Assembly (NCBI GenBank): GCA_949825045.1
Contig: OX463815.1
Span: forward strand, 32,603,356-32,667,355
Origin: Argyresthia goedartella
Lineage: Eukaryota; Arthropoda; Insecta; Lepidoptera; Argyresthiidae
Length of the DNA: 64,000 bases
Reading direction: 5' to 3'
Shown: piece after piece, positions 20,201 through 35,200 of the stretch
Numbering within the stretch: position 1 is the stretch's first letter
Layout: every line of letters begins with the position of its first letter
Translations under genes and position numbers: made by a program
The notes under the pieces: model-generated
Database searches by the model: none
The model's input: the letters and a program-made list of their open reading frames with translations, nothing else
Told to the model about the DNA's origin: nothing

Positions 20201-23200
20201 AAACATCAAAGATCTGGGGTTTTTTTTCTTCCTTCCTTCCTTGATTCTATAGTAAATATAAATAAAGGGAATTTTTTTAAACTTTCTTTTGCCAAAGATA
20301 CATGGAGCGCAGCATCCTCGGAGTCCGGCTCTTAGACAGAGCGTAGTACTATTAAGTATTCTGTGGACAGAGTCCGGAATACGGAGTTGTGCCCAAAAAC
20401 CAAAATAATAGATGTAGCTCAGAAGGCGGCCCAATTGAAGTGGGCCTGGGCCGGCCACGTTGCTCGGCCGCCTACGAAACCAATGCTACGTAACCAGTTA
20501 CGTGTGAAGAATTAATGTTCTTGCTACAAAACTAGTTGCGTACAAAGAATTATTTATTTTCATACGAAACCAGTTACGTACGACCGCCTACGAAACCAAT
20601 GCTACGTAACCGGTTACGTTTGAAGAATTATTTTTCTAGCTACGAAAATAGTTTCGCACAGAAATTGGAATTATATCTAAGAGAGTTTTTTCCCATGATG
20701 ATTAAACATCTCTGATAATAACAAATTTCTGATATAAATTCATAAGCTAAATTCCTTTATCCGCATATGGACCAAAGAGATAAAACGTATCTACTAAACG
20801 CATTAGACCCAATCACAGTGTGCGTTAAGGTTAGGACCCATACGCAATATTTAATAGTATCTATGCATATTAGGAAAAATAATTACTAAGTACTCGATTA
20901 AGACCAGCATTGTTTATTAATAAATTTCTATAACACAGGCATTGCTATTAACTAGGGGTCCGAAAATTATATAAAACTAGGGTAAGTTCACCAGTTGTTA
21001 GTAATTTCTAAATTCATATAGTCCTCAAATTTTGTCATCCACAAAACCGCGAATCAGCATACAATTTTCATGGCTGACTACTGGTGCATTTACCCAATAA
21101 ATATCGCCTTGAAAGGCGTAAGGTGCATCTATCATTCTAACGATCATTGTTTATCGACATTTATTCGAAATTTCGGTGGCAGCAATATATAGAACAGAAA
21201 AGAAAATTAAATCATCGTTAACCTTAAACTTTTAATTCATAAACCAATATTTACCACTACTTAAACTAAATTAATTATATTTACTAACTTTCAATGTATA
21301 TACGTACGTTATTTAAAATTATAAATGAAAATAATAAGGACAAATAATTTCCACATAATGTCCGACACTAATTTTGCCCGCGTTCAAGTCTTCAAGTGAT
21401 TTTTTAATTTAATGATCGATCTCCATGTAATTCTCACATTGCTTCGTTTCTTTGCTCAAAACTTCTAATAGTTGACTCAGTGAAGGATTTGTCCTCCCGA
21501 TGTATCTGTTTATTCTACTGTGCCATCCCTCAATGTTATTAGTAGTCCTGATTTTCTCTTTATCGCAACTACATAATACTGGAAAGTTTGATCTCTTTAG
21601 CCAATGAGTCTGGAAGTATTTATTGAAATCGTCAATTTTCTTGATTGATGCACTCTTAGACATAATATACTCATATCCACATTCCAGATATTCAGGAGGC
21701 AATCGCGCTAAGCCAATACATCTCGCTATGTGACGCTTTTGTGTACTTGATGTTATTTTCAATTGCTTTGCTTTCCGCAAGAGACAGTAAAAAAAATTCA
21801 CAGCTTTGATAACAGCTGTCTCAAAATCAATGGTAATCTTTGTTGGCTTCCATTTTGGAAATGACGATTTCATTAGCTCAAATACTATCTCATAGGTTTT
21901 CATATTTTTGTCAGGTAACAAACAATACATGAGTGGTGTTATAGAGTTATTACGTTTGTTAACTTCATGGACTGTACACAGTTGCTTGAAATTAGGGGGC
22001 AGGACTTGAAAGTACCATCCGCCAAGATATGTCCAAAATCACCAATTAAATGTCTGATTCTAGGAGAACAAAACAAAATAATTATCTTGCCGGTCTCATC
22101 ATCATCATAGTCTGCTAAAAGAAAATTCTCATATTTTATTACTACTTCGCTAGCTGAGGAAAATCGCATTTTACTTGTACCTAACACTCTATTGCGTGCG
22201 TTGAAAAGACCAGTTTTAACACCACTAAATTTGGGAATATCTACAACCATATGTATACCTTCATTTTCTAAGCAATGAACATCATCATCATATTGTTTTT
22301 GAATTGAAATAAAATTGCAACTCGCTTTGTCTTTCAGCCGGTCAAGCTCTAACAAAATCTTATTTTCAGCCGGTTTTGGTAGACATCCTGCAGAATGTTG
22401 AGTGTTTTCTTTCACGACTTCATTTCGGTCATTTAACGTTACATTTCCAGAGCAACCTATTTTCATAGCATAGCCAGAATGAATTACCGTTACGATAAAA
22501 CTTTTTTCGGTGGTAGCGGCGCCCACTATATAGTAATGAAACTCCTCCTTTTCGAGTTGTTATAAATTCAATTTCTCTGGAACCACTCATTACGATTACG
22601 ATGTTTTCCGATTTAAATTATGTAGTGCGTGTGATGTGAATCTATTTTATCACTTCCATCCAAGCTATGATTTCAAGTTGACACTTCAATAGCTAAATAA
22701 GTGTCAGATAAATGACGTATTTGAAAAAGATATTACCTATAATCAGCCAGTCATGTTAGAAAAGAGTATTTAACATTGTAATCTATGCTAATGTTATAAA
22801 TGCGAAAGTAAATCTTTCTATCTGTCAATTAATATTGTCTGTCCGTCTGTCTGTCTGTCTGTAACCTTTACACGGTTGAACAGCTGAACCCATCTTGGTG
22901 AAATTTAGTATGCCGGAAAGCCCTGGAAAGGACATAGGCTTGGTTTATCTCGCAATCCCCTCGGGAACCACGATAAACGAAGCCGGTAGAATCTTGATGA
23001 AAAAAATATTTTTCTTGCTACGTAACTGGTTACGCAGGAAAATAAATTATTCTTTGTACGCAACTAGTTTTGTAGCAAGAATATTAATTCTTCACACGTA
23101 ACTGGTTACGTAGCATTGGTTTCGTAGGCGGCCGAAGCGGCTCGAATGCACCCGGACGCATGGGCCAAAAGAGCCACGCAATGGGCTCCCGGTGCAAAGA

Positions 23201-26200
23201 GAAAGCATGGCCGACCCAGGAAAAGATGGAGTGACGAATTGGGTCTCTGGGACAAAAACTGGTGGGAGACCGCTCAAGACCGCCAGGAGTGGAAGAAGGG
23301 GGGAGAGGCCTTTGCCCAGCAGTGGGACATAAACGGCTTGTAATAATAATAATAACAATTTTTTAATAATAATAATAAAATGTGGTCCCTTTAATCCTTT
23401 TCGATAAGTGCTCTTAATAAATACTCACACTGTTTATGCCATTTAAGCTAATGAATAACCATGTACATGTGTACGGGCGAAATGATGTTAATCTGCTTCC
23501 CTCTGGCTGAAAATGTACAATATGATTTATCATATTGTACAGTGCCAACAACACGCATAATGTACAATTCGGAAAATTAAAGACATCACATTTTTTGAAT
23601 TTCGTTTATGTACTTATGTACATTTCGCTTACTTGTTATTTGCGTATTATATTTTTCTTTATCGTCCATTTTACTAATTGCACATTTTGCGTATTTCCTA
23701 ATGGGCCTGGTGTGCATTTCACCGGTTAGTATATATAGCGCGTTGTTTCTATATTGCTTTTTGTACATTTGCAGCCAGAGATCTGCCACTTACAGTGCGG
23801 GTGAGGCTTGCAGCTCCCTCCAAGGTGAGTGATGCCTGCAGGTCCGTGAAACACATCTGGATGCCTGTCGCCCTCTCTTGGAAGCATTCGGGACCACCTT
23901 CAGCGATGAACACTGCGAATAGAACAATAACTTCACAGTTGTGGCGGTGATGGGCTTGTCCTCTATCATGCGAAATGAGCTTTGGATTACCTACTCGCAA
24001 ATCTGTGCGCCTGTCACACTGTTGGGAAAAGTCATGACGATCGGCGGCTGAATACCGCTAGCATAAAACCTCAGATAAGCCACCCCTTCATCAGGGTGGA
24101 CGATGAAGCCACTCTCAGCAAGTTAAAGGAGAATGCTACGCCGACGAAGGTCTGACTAGGTTCGCCCATGCTTTTATTTTTGTTCTTTGCTTGGTCACAT
24201 CTGCTTTCTCCACTAATAATAGCTTTTTGTTTTATATTCTGTCTTACACTCACACAAAACCATTGCAACACTAATTACTCACCAATACACACACATAAAA
24301 AAATCGAATTGGGTAGTCTATATTATCTTATATTACTCACGCAACACACACAACACTCCGCCTTATACAATACTAAGTTGACTTCATTTATATCATTATT
24401 ACTCATGCCTATACCTACCCTGCTTAACTTTCAATTATATAACAATAGCTTGATTTTGCACGTTCGTCCACCACTCGAGCAAAACAATCTCTGTGCCCCT
24501 TTTTCTGCCTACTTACAAGGAGCTTGATAATACCGCTACTGAAGAGCTGGATAACATAGCTGTATCTGAGTCAAGAGCTTGTGAGGTAGAAGACTGCGTC
24601 CAATACCTACCTGACCCCACAACCTGCCTCACTCTGCTTACTCAGAAGATCCGCAGCATCTCGGCCAACATGAATGATTTTTTGGTTCTAAAAAAGAGGC
24701 TAGTTATAGAAGCCGATGTCATGATTCTAACTGAATGTCGCTTATCGTGTTCAACTATTATTCCTCAACTCCCGAACTATTCACATCATGCTACGGTGAA
24801 CAACCGTCTCCAAAATGATGGTGTTGTCGTCTATATCAAAAACAATTTAAAAGTGTCGGTTGAGGAACCGCTATGCATGGGCGCAAACTGTCTACTAATA
24901 AAAATGGGTATGGTAACTGCTATTGTTGACTTATATCGCACCCCATCCAAAAATAATGGAGAACCATTTCTCGAGTCATTAAAGAACATCTTAATCTAAA
25001 TAAGGGACATTAAAATCAAACACTAACATTTCAATAACAGGAGATATCAACATCAATATAAAGTCGGATGTCACTAATTCTAGAGCCTATGAATATCTTA
25101 ACTTATGCACTTTTCATGGACTTCTCCCGGCACATACTTTACCGACTAGACTGGATAGATCATGTCTTGATCAAGTTATATTAAAAACAAAAAACCAGTC
25201 AAGTGCGAGTCTAAATCGCGCACGAAGGGTTCCGTACCACCGTTCAATGGAAGCGATGGTGTGGAGTGAATAGTTTGGATTTTACACAGCAAAATATTGT
25301 TTACAAAGTTATTGGTGCGGTTACTTTCACACTCCATGTACGTAACCAGGTGCATCCATAAGTTTGTATGTGGTATTGAAAGAATTGTTGTATGGGAGCC
25401 CCCTTAAATATTTCTTTTATCCTGTTTTTTAGTATTTGTTGTTATAGCGGCAACAGAAATACATAATCTGTGAAAATTTCAACTCTCTAGCTAGCTAGGT
25501 TCTTGAGATACAGCCTGGTGACAGACGGACGGACAGCTAAGTCTTAGTAATAGGGTTCCGTTCTTACCCGTTGGGTACGGAACCCTAAAAAGGCATGCTA
25601 TAACTCTTGTTGCCAACTCTAGCGTTACTGATCACAACCTTGGGCTTGTATCTATTGGTCACAAACATCAGAGAGTGCTTAGTCAGACTACAACTAGTAG
25701 GATCAATCAAGGAGGTCTTAGCATTGCCATAACGAGTATTTATTTACAGCCAGTCTTATACATCTTCTGACAAAAAGACTGCCTTAGAATACCTCATATC
25801 TTCTGTCCAACGTGCAGTCGATGCTAATACCTCCACAAAAAGTCTGTCACGTCACCTCAAGGTAATTAAACCTTGGATCACGCCTGGTCTTATTAAATGC
25901 ATGTGAAACAGAGACAAACTGCATAAAAAGTCAAATGCAACGCCAGAAAACCTAATCCTGCAAACAACATACAAAATATACCGAAACTTCTGCAACAATC
26001 TCCTCAAAAAACTCAAGAGAGCATTCGAAAAGCACTAACTTGCTAAGGCTGGCAACAACACTAAGGAGTTGTGGAAAACAATAAAGGGAATCACAAACAC
26101 TTCCAAGACGAAAAGTTCTCCGACTGAATTATTAGGCCCATCCGGCAATCCACACACTATCGGCAACGTAAACCATTTTTTTGTAAATGATCTTTACCAA

Positions 26201-29200
26201 GATCTTGCTGAAAAAATAAATTGAGCTTTGGGTCCAACACAAACTTCCATCAAATCTACTTTTTCTCTACCTAGCAGATCTTTAACTTTTTTTGCGCTAC
26301 TGGAAACCGATGGGGATGAAGTTGAAATATTGATTGTTGGTTTAAAGAACGTGTGCGCCATTGGCTGGGACAACATCTCAAAACGCATTCTTAAGATGTT
26401 CAAAGATTTCTTCATTCCACCCCTCACATATATTTTAATATGTGTTTAGCCGATGGGGTCTTCCCTAACCCCCTCAAGCGGTCAATGGTAAACCCTATAC
26501 ACAAGTGCAGTGACAGCGATCGTGTTAATGACTACAGGCCCATCTCCATCTTGTCTTCAATTTCTAAATTGATGGAACAGATTGTTTATCATCGGCTTAT
26601 TAAATTCCTAGAGTCCCACAAATTTTTGTCTAATTGCCAATTCGGGTTTCGTAATGGTATTTCGACTAGAGATGCGGTGCATGAACTTCCTGATTATGTC
26701 GCGAAAAACCTTGATGCTGGGCGGAAAGTCTTAGGTATCTTCCTTGACCTTGCTAAGGCGTTTGACACGGTCTCTGTCCCCTTCCTATTGGAAAAACTGG
26801 ACAAGTTGGGTATACTAGGGGTACAGTTAAAGTTTTATTTTATCTCACCGGTCGTTCCCAATTTGTAAGAATCGGTGATCACTGTAGCGATGACTTACAA
26901 ATCTCGTACGGTGTCCCATAGGGTAGCATATTGGGACCAACACTTTTTCTCATTTATATCAATGATCTATGTAACCTAAATCCAGAAAATGGCAAAGTAA
27001 TTACATATGCCGACGATACTGCACTAATATTCTCGGCAAAAACTTGGCAGGAGACATATGAAGTTGCCCAGCGGGGATTAAATAAAGCCACCCAATGGCT
27101 TCAAAATAACATATTGAATAAACTCCGACAAAACAAGATACCTCTACAACACCTCTAAACAAGGCCTTCTCTATCAGAAACACACAGACTACCCATGACG
27201 GCTAAATATTCGCTCACAACTGCACGGATACAAATAGTGGGACGTGCTCTTGTCCAGCCCTAAACAAAACATCAACGATTAAATACCTCGGTGTTCTTAT
27301 CGATCAGAACCTCACCTTTGGACCTCATATTCACCTTATCACAGGCAGAATCCGTAAACTCATCTACGTCATCAAAACGCCACGTTGCTGATACCGGGTT
27401 GATAAAACGAGTTTATATGGCACTCTGTCAATCTGTGCTAACATACTGCATCACCTCGTGGGGAGGCGCACCAAAAACATCTATCCTGCAATTGGGACGT
27501 GCTCAAAGAGCTGTACTGAAGGTCTCCACTTTCCGTCCCCTCCTCTTTCCTACTGATTTCCTTTATAATTCCTGTGACGTGCTTACGGTAAGGCAACTAT
27601 TTTTGTACCATATTGTTTTAAAACATCATTAATCTCTGGCTTATAACAAATCTAAGGTTATAAGCCAAATATGAATGCTGTTTTAAAACAATATACGACC
27701 AGACGGCGTAAGGATAGGGTATGCTTAGAGTTATTATTTTTCCAAACTTCCTTCGCTCATAAATTTTTCTGCTTCCACGGTCTTTTCCTATATAATAGAA
27801 TAAACAGAATAATAGATATTCTCTCACCTTTTACGAATTAAAAATAACGCTTTATAAAACATTAAATTACTTGACTGATAAAACGGAGCACTTACTTAAA
27901 ATTACAAATTAACAACCTACAAGCTATATCTACCTAATATGTATTTATACATTCATACATGGTTTTGTGCTTTATATTACTTAATAATCCTTTTTGTGTA
28001 AAAGTCTGGCGCACACACATTATAGACATAGTTCAATTAAATATTAATCTCACACACCCTCTCACACACACTCACTCACATTCATACGAGACACAGAGAG
28101 GTTCATCCACTCCCTTTTTTTCTACTTTTTTATTGTAAATAATTGTCTCTTACAATTCAAATAGTTTCAACGAGTTTTATTTAATTATTCAGTATTTGTG
28201 TTTGATCTAAGTAACTTAAAGTAGCAAATCGTATTTTATGGGAAGTGCACTGTAGCCTGAAATACATGTTTATACCTAGCTCAGGCTCAAATGCTCCAAT
28301 TATTATGTATCACAATTTTAGCTAAGTACCTAATAATGTAACTTTTTCTGACCGTTTTTCTGTTAAAAATAAATATTATAATATTATTATTATACTAGGG
28401 GACAAAATGTCCCTTAAAATGTCGCGCAACGCTCATACCCTCTCCGACAGCGAGCGCACGTGTCCCGCATACCTACATTTGTGTCTTGTGACTCGCGACA
28501 TTCTCGTAGAACCGCACGATATATTGCGATTTTTGAGGGGCGCGATTTTGAACCTTATGCCATTCAAAACCTAGAGCGGGATTTTGGGTACTCAGGGAAC
28601 CCAAAGTCAATCGACGATTTGTTGAGGGGCATGTTTCTCAACAATTTATTCCATTAGTTCCCGGTGGCCTTAGCATTTCCCATCAATTGCCTAAATAGTA
28701 TACTTTTACTTTTATTGATAACGTTAGTTACATGTCACGTCAATTGAATAAATTAAATCAAATTAAATTATGTAACACATACCTTTAATTTGAAAATTTA
28801 ATTATAAAATTAAATTCAATACCATTAAATTAAAAGAGCATAATTATATTGTAGTAATTGAATTGAAATAAACCTGTCCTATGAATTGTAAATTTTATCA
28901 GTGAAAACACGATTTTTTCGCAATTACAGTTTATTCAAAAAAGAACCCAACTTAAAAAAAAGGTCCTTAGTGTGGTTACGCGCTCGCTTCTCAAGCAGGA
29001 GTTGCTGGTTTGAATCCAGTGCTGACCATGAGAGAGACCAATGAGATAATGAATTTATCATAAGGACATTATACGGGCGTTCTTAGGGTGATGGAAAACA
29101 TCGTGAGGAAATCTTCTATCTCCATAGCTGCGGCAATGGGCCAGCCCCGTCACGCAAAATTGAATATTGAATAACTCGATAAAAGTGGGCACAATTATGC

Positions 29201-32200
29201 TTTTGTCTGCCACTCTATATGGGGAAAAGGGTGACGCCATGTGTTTAATAACGTGACAGTAACTTAGTATAGGAGTGTCAAGTCATCTTGTGGAATGCGG
29301 AATGACATGACAATATATTATTTGACCGATGACACGTCACGTCCGTTAGATAGTAGCTTGGTCTAACATAACTTGTAATACAAGTCTAGACTGTACTTAC
29401 AAGCGATCCTATCGCCATCCTTGTGGCACACGAAGTCAATGAGCTGGTCCGTAGCGTTCCTGGAGACTTGCGCGTAGTCCTTCACAGTGCCGTCCATACA
29501 GGGGATGATGGTGGACCTGTAGGCAACAACAACATTGAACAAGAAACCAAAATCAAAATCTCTTTATTACTGTCGATATTTACACATATACTGAGCAATA
29601 ATCATTTATGCCTTCTCTCTACATTTGACCACTATGGGAGGAGTAGGGCGAAGAAACTCCCACAAATAGATTTTTAGATTTCAGCCCTCAGATGGACTAG
29701 AGGAGAGATTGATAGAGGGGACAAAATATGCCCCGCGACATTTTTCGTGACGCGCGACAAGTTGCTTGCTCTCCGAGAGCGAACTGCAAGAAATGTGGAA
29801 AAAGAGGGCATTTTGCATTCGTCTGTCGAAACTCGCCTCAAGCCGCTTACGTCAGCTCTCCCGAAAACTACGCACATTGTACCACATATATCCCGGCAGC
29901 TAAACGAGCATCTTTAAAAAAGCCACGGTCCCTGCTTACATTAAAGGAATTAGCTTCATAAATGAAGACGTTGCCAACCTAGCCCATCTGAGAAAACACC
30001 CCTGTCATCAGATGATATCTATGGCCTCTACTTCTTTAACCTGTCACTGGCATCACATGTCAAAACGTGCATTTGGGAGTAAATAAATACAGTCGAACTA
30101 CTGATTGTCAAAGACTTGTGCGCCGACATCATCATAGGCCATGACCTCCTCTGACAACATTTCACACTCTTCTAAACAAACTCCACGAGAATCTGTGCCA
30201 TCCAGGAGTAACGATGATTCATCACTCTTATACACAATTGAAGAAGTCAGGACCATAACGAGCAACTGTCGGATTCGTGCTGAAATAAAACAGAGATTTT
30301 ATAAAAACGCTAAACCGCTTCCAGAACTCATAAAGACCTCAGCGCCTTTTGAACACTTGAGAATCGACTTTAAGGGTCCTGTCCCAACCAACACAAACAA
30401 GCGCTACATTCTAACAATAACTGACGAATTTTCTAGATTACCCTTTGCTTTCCCTTGCTCTGACATGACCGCCAAAACTGTCATAAAGCATGTGAACAAT
30501 CTTTTTATGATGTTTGGGATGCCCAGCTACATTCATTCCGATCGAGAGACAGCTTTCCTATCAAATGAAGTAAAGGAGTACCTTCATTCGCGCGGTGTTG
30601 TCTCCAGCAGGACGTCAGCATACAACCCGCAAGGAAACGGACAAGTCGAAAAACTGAATTCTACCCTTTGGCTCAGCTTGAGCTAGGACTACCCTTCCAT
30701 AACCTGCCAATTGAAAACTGGGAGAAAGTTCTGAATAACGCATTACATTCCTTTAGATCTCTATTGTGCATCTCAACGAACTGCACACAATACGAACGGA
30801 TGTTTAGACACCCCAAAAAATCTCCAAATGGCAGTACCATACCGACGAGGCTAACAAGTTCTAGTCAAACGCTGTGTTAGAGCAAACAAGTACCAGCCCA
30901 TAGTCGAAGAAGGCGACATAATCGAAGAGAACCCGGATTATTCGATTGTGAGACTGAGTGACGGACGGGGAAGACTTGGGACAAGCTGATGGCATGTCAG
31001 AAATTCGTATTCAACCAGCTTCGATCCCCTAGATACTATGCAGCAAGAACTTGAGTTATTTGTTTTATCTAAATATCGTAGAGCAATCAGAGAACTAGCC
31101 GCTTAAAATAGTTTGGTAGCCTGTGTAATCGCTGACTACGGACCACAAACACGCCACAACCACTTTTTTATATAAAGATGGTTGTGGCAAAGCGTGTGAC
31201 GGCGTTTTGTCGCTAGTGTGTTGCGACACTTACCCACTTTCTAGCTTTAAGCGGTAGCGTTTTGTGGTTGTGGTGTTGTTGTGGCGTGGTCCGTGTGCGG
31301 GGACTAAGTTTATCAAAGAGCCATGGCACAGTGGGAGTACAAGAGACCGACATCCAACCTTGGCTTTCGGATTCGAATCCCGCAGGGCCGAACATATCTT
31401 TCTGATTTATTTCCGCTCTTTACAAACCTGTAGGCCTCAATGCACGCCTTCAGTTCAGATGACTTGTCACAGTATTTCTTGAAGACCTCATCAAGGGCAC
31501 CGTTGGGCTTGGCTTCCTTGATCTCTTCCTTCAGGGTCTCAGGGTCGATGAGGGTCTTCACACAGGTCAGGAACGTCTGCGTAGAAGTCTGAGGAGCAAG
31601 AATTAATTTTTGTTTTAGATGTAGCTTTTCTTCGGACGTCATGCATTACAGACCAGATTTGATAATTTTATTTGAATTCGTTATTATGTAATCTATTTTG
31701 ATTTGATAAAATTATGCATTTGTGTTTGAGTCTTTACTCAGCAATGTCACGATCGTATAGGTGATGATATTAAAGTACAGATCGAGTGTGACACATGAAA
31801 GTGGAGACATTATTTGAAAACTTTTAAAACGGCCACAAAAATTTCATATCTTTAAACTGTCAAAATCCATTAAAAGTGAATTCCCACTTATCCGGGCCGA
31901 ACGCGTCGAACAAGCCGAACGAGAGGAATCTTAGCCGAATGAGACCGACCGATCCGAAGACCTGATTCGTAAAGTGACGTCATCGCTGAGCCTCACAAGC
32001 TACGCTCAGTTGACAAAATCGTTTCGCGGGGAGTCGAACTTTAAACTTTAATAACTCCATAAAGTTTTAAGACATCAAAGAGAATTAAATACAGTTTTAT
32101 TCTATTTCATTGCATTCACAGAAATTTCCTTTGGCCACACTCATTATTCATATGAAATCTTTCGAATCGCCGCGTTCGGCTCCGATTAGTGTGCGTTCAC

Positions 32201-35200
32201 CTTAAAACAGATCATAATTATGGGGTTGCCATGACGAGATTTTTTAATTATGGCGTGCCTTTTCATTCTCAAGTTTCGTATTCCATTCTAGAATCTAATA
32301 ATATTGATCTGAGAGGATGCGGCAAGTGAAAAAATCTGCTCAAGATCTTACCACCTGGATAAATATTCTTCTTGTTGTTGTATGTCACCCCCTTATTCAC
32401 TCAAACCGAATATTGTGGCTAAACGTCAGCTTTGGCATAAAGTGCGTCGATTTCGCTTTGGGTAGGTAACATCATCAGTATCATAGCCTTTTATTTACCA
32501 CGTGAACATAAACATAAACATTGCCGACAAACATTGGCCGGTGCCGACAGGGGCGGTCAAAAGATTAAATGTATGCCTTCCGCCGCCATTGCCAGTCCCT
32601 GTCTATAATTGAACGAGTTATAAACGTTACTCATAAATGTCCCCACCGAGCAGCACAGGCCTTCACCCGAATTCACGGTAGCTTAGTGCGGGTATATGTC
32701 AGTTAGTTAGTGTGTTAACCTCAATGACATCCGCTTGTTCCTCGTGACCGTTCTTCTTGCACTGAGTGCGGAGGAACTCCAGGGCCTTTTGCCGGTGAGC
32801 GGCAGTCACTTCTGGCACCTGCTGCGCCTGGGCACCTGCGGACATGGGCGAAAAAACACAAATTTAAAAAATGACGCCTCTAATTTATGGCAATCGACTC
32901 TACTCGTATTTCTGATCTGACTAGTTTCTCATTTACATGAATTGTACACTCGAATACAAGTCGAACCCTAGGGAAACCGGATACCTTGTCATTAAGGCCC
33001 AGTTCTAGCGGGGTAGCGGAACTGGCGGGGTAGCGGGCGGCGCGGAATAACATCGTGCCCCCCGGATACTTTAAAAATTAGGTGTTTTTTCGAATTTACT
33101 GAAAAACGAAAATAAGCTAATTGATAAAATTTAAGGATTAATACGGAGCTCTAAAAAAGGAAAATTTAAGTATAAAAATTATGAAAAAAATCAGTTATTT
33201 TCTATTAAAATTATTATTTCTCCTCTATAATATAGACTATGTTCAGGATTTTTTACGATCGAGGCAAATTAATCCAATCGTGTAACGACATAGTATTTAA
33301 ACTAGATTATCTCTTTGTGAATAACATATATATTTTTGTAACCTATTAATGTAGTGGTATTTTTTTTACCAAAGCGCTCTTCAGTGGCTTTGTGTGATCT
33401 TGGGCCTTAAAAACATAACTACGGTCCCCGCCGCCACTAGCCGCGGCACCACCGTCGTCTTGCCAGTGTGACTTGAGGCATCTTATTAGCACTTATAGAT
33501 ACGATGTTATTATATTGTCATAAGATTAGATTATTTTTATATTGTACATTGTGGCATAAAAAAGTAAAATTGAAAAAAATACATCCCCTTAGATAATCAT
33601 CTTTTCTGACGGGCGTATTTGCGAAGCACTGGTAGAGTTAATTGAGTTTCCTTTTCCTGTGCGAGATTCAGCCTTGAAATACCACTTGAAAGGGAAATTT
33701 TCTTTTTCAAACTCAAACCATAATCACTTACTCATTAGATTAGTGTAGTTGATCATATTTGATTTATTTTTTATTTTTCTTTATGGTATACGTGTCTGCC
33801 AGTGAGATTATCGTATTTAGTTCCACTTTCCGTCGCAGGACATGAGTGGTGGCGCGGAGTCTACCTGCCCCCTTAATCCAAGTATTTAATTTCCCACACA
33901 ATCGCTATAAATTACGTCGTATCAAATAATCGTGTTCTAAGTGGGCAAACATGAGTTTGATAGCGATCCGTAGCTCAATTATGTGCAAAATTCTGTTATT
34001 TTAATTTACTTTAAGTTGTATTTATTATAAACAGATCCTTCATAGTGATTGATACTGGTTGTTTATCTACTTTAGCTTTTAGTACCTAACTATTTTAAAG
34101 AGGTATTTTAAAATAAGATCTTCAAGACTAATTCTATTCATCTTCAACTCCATTCTTCTCTTGATCTATGTACTATCGAACCATCTGAATCATGACCCAC
34201 CATAAGCTTATTTTGCTAAACCCCTTAAATGCAAGTAGGTCGAAATTCGCTTGAAGGTTTATTTCCTTGGTAACGAACTTGTTATCATTTGATTAGACAC
34301 TGATTAGACACTGACATTACGATAGATCTTACAAGTTTGAAAGTTTCAAACGAATTATCAGGCAAATGGGTCATGATTCAGTTGGTTCGATTGTACCTAG
34401 AGGACGTACCTGTACTTTCTCCTACCTTTTTTTTTTTCTATTTAAGCATGTTTCAGTGTTTAGCTATACGTTTGATAATGTTATAAGTTACGAGTAACTA
34501 GTATGGGGTAATCGTTTGTGATCACCCCGAATTTAGGTGTTCATCCGCTAGCCACCTATCTGTCTGCCTATCGGCTGCTGATCCACCGACTACCCGGCTA
34601 CCGGCCCCGTCTTACTTCCGGCCAGGACCACCCACTCTACCCTACCACTACCTGCACCATGGCCCGATGAACCCGTCCCATCATCACGAATCCTGCTTTG
34701 TACTACATTACGATTTTTCAGGGGAGTCGTACTCCAGACGCGTGCAGTCATTCTAAGAATTCACAACCCACGCCTAGCCGCCCTCAATAAATTCAGTACA
34801 TAATGTATATTTTTCCCTTTTATTTTTTAGGCTCTCCTAAACCCTGTTAGCCTCAACCATTTCATATGTATCTCTGGGGTTACCCCGATTCCATTCAAAT
34901 GACGTTTACCAATGACTGTCGCTTTAAACGACAGCTTCTGACACTAAAGATCTCGCTCTGACTCAGATTCCGATTCTGACAGACGTCAATTTGAATTAAA
35001 CAGACATCCTTTAAAATATATTAGTGGTTCCTACAGCCCTTCTGCGAAGTGCTAAGGAGCAACGAATTCTCAAGACTTTAACTTCAGAGGACCTGACCAA
35101 ATTGTGATCTTCCAAATACACTTGACACTAGCAAAATTAACCTCAAAAGAGGTAAGCACGCCAAATTAAATGAAGAAGAAGAAGACAGTGATTGTGGCTC

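Larger units (their letters stand above)
20465..23134 (-). mobile_element. MULE (Mutator-like) transposon inserted in RTE LINE
   Basis: Terminal inverted repeats of about 95 bp: the left starts CCTACGAAACCAATGCTACG at 20471, the right ends with its reverse complement at about 23128, and arms differ at only a few positions. Subterminal copies of CTACGAAACCAATGCTACGT recur at 20587. An internal minus-strand MULE transposase is broken. CGGCCG at both ends makes the exact border and target duplication ambiguous. Confidence 0.85.
24170..28140 (+). mobile_element. Non-LTR retrotransposon with APE endonuclease and RT, decayed
   Basis: Plus-strand LINE lying antisense in the intron between glycoprotein exons 4 and 5. 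Endonuclease 24493-24999 continues in other frames (ITGDININIK near 25040), is cut by a CCCTAAAA repeat (25190-25592), then resumes. The linker is at 25600-26440, RT at 26440-27632 and a CA-rich 3' UTR near 28050. Limits are estimates. Confidence 0.75.

Noticed and set aside
28962..29030. Possible tRNA gene
   Set aside because: A and B boxes are present, but no acceptor stem, and a SINE body follows.
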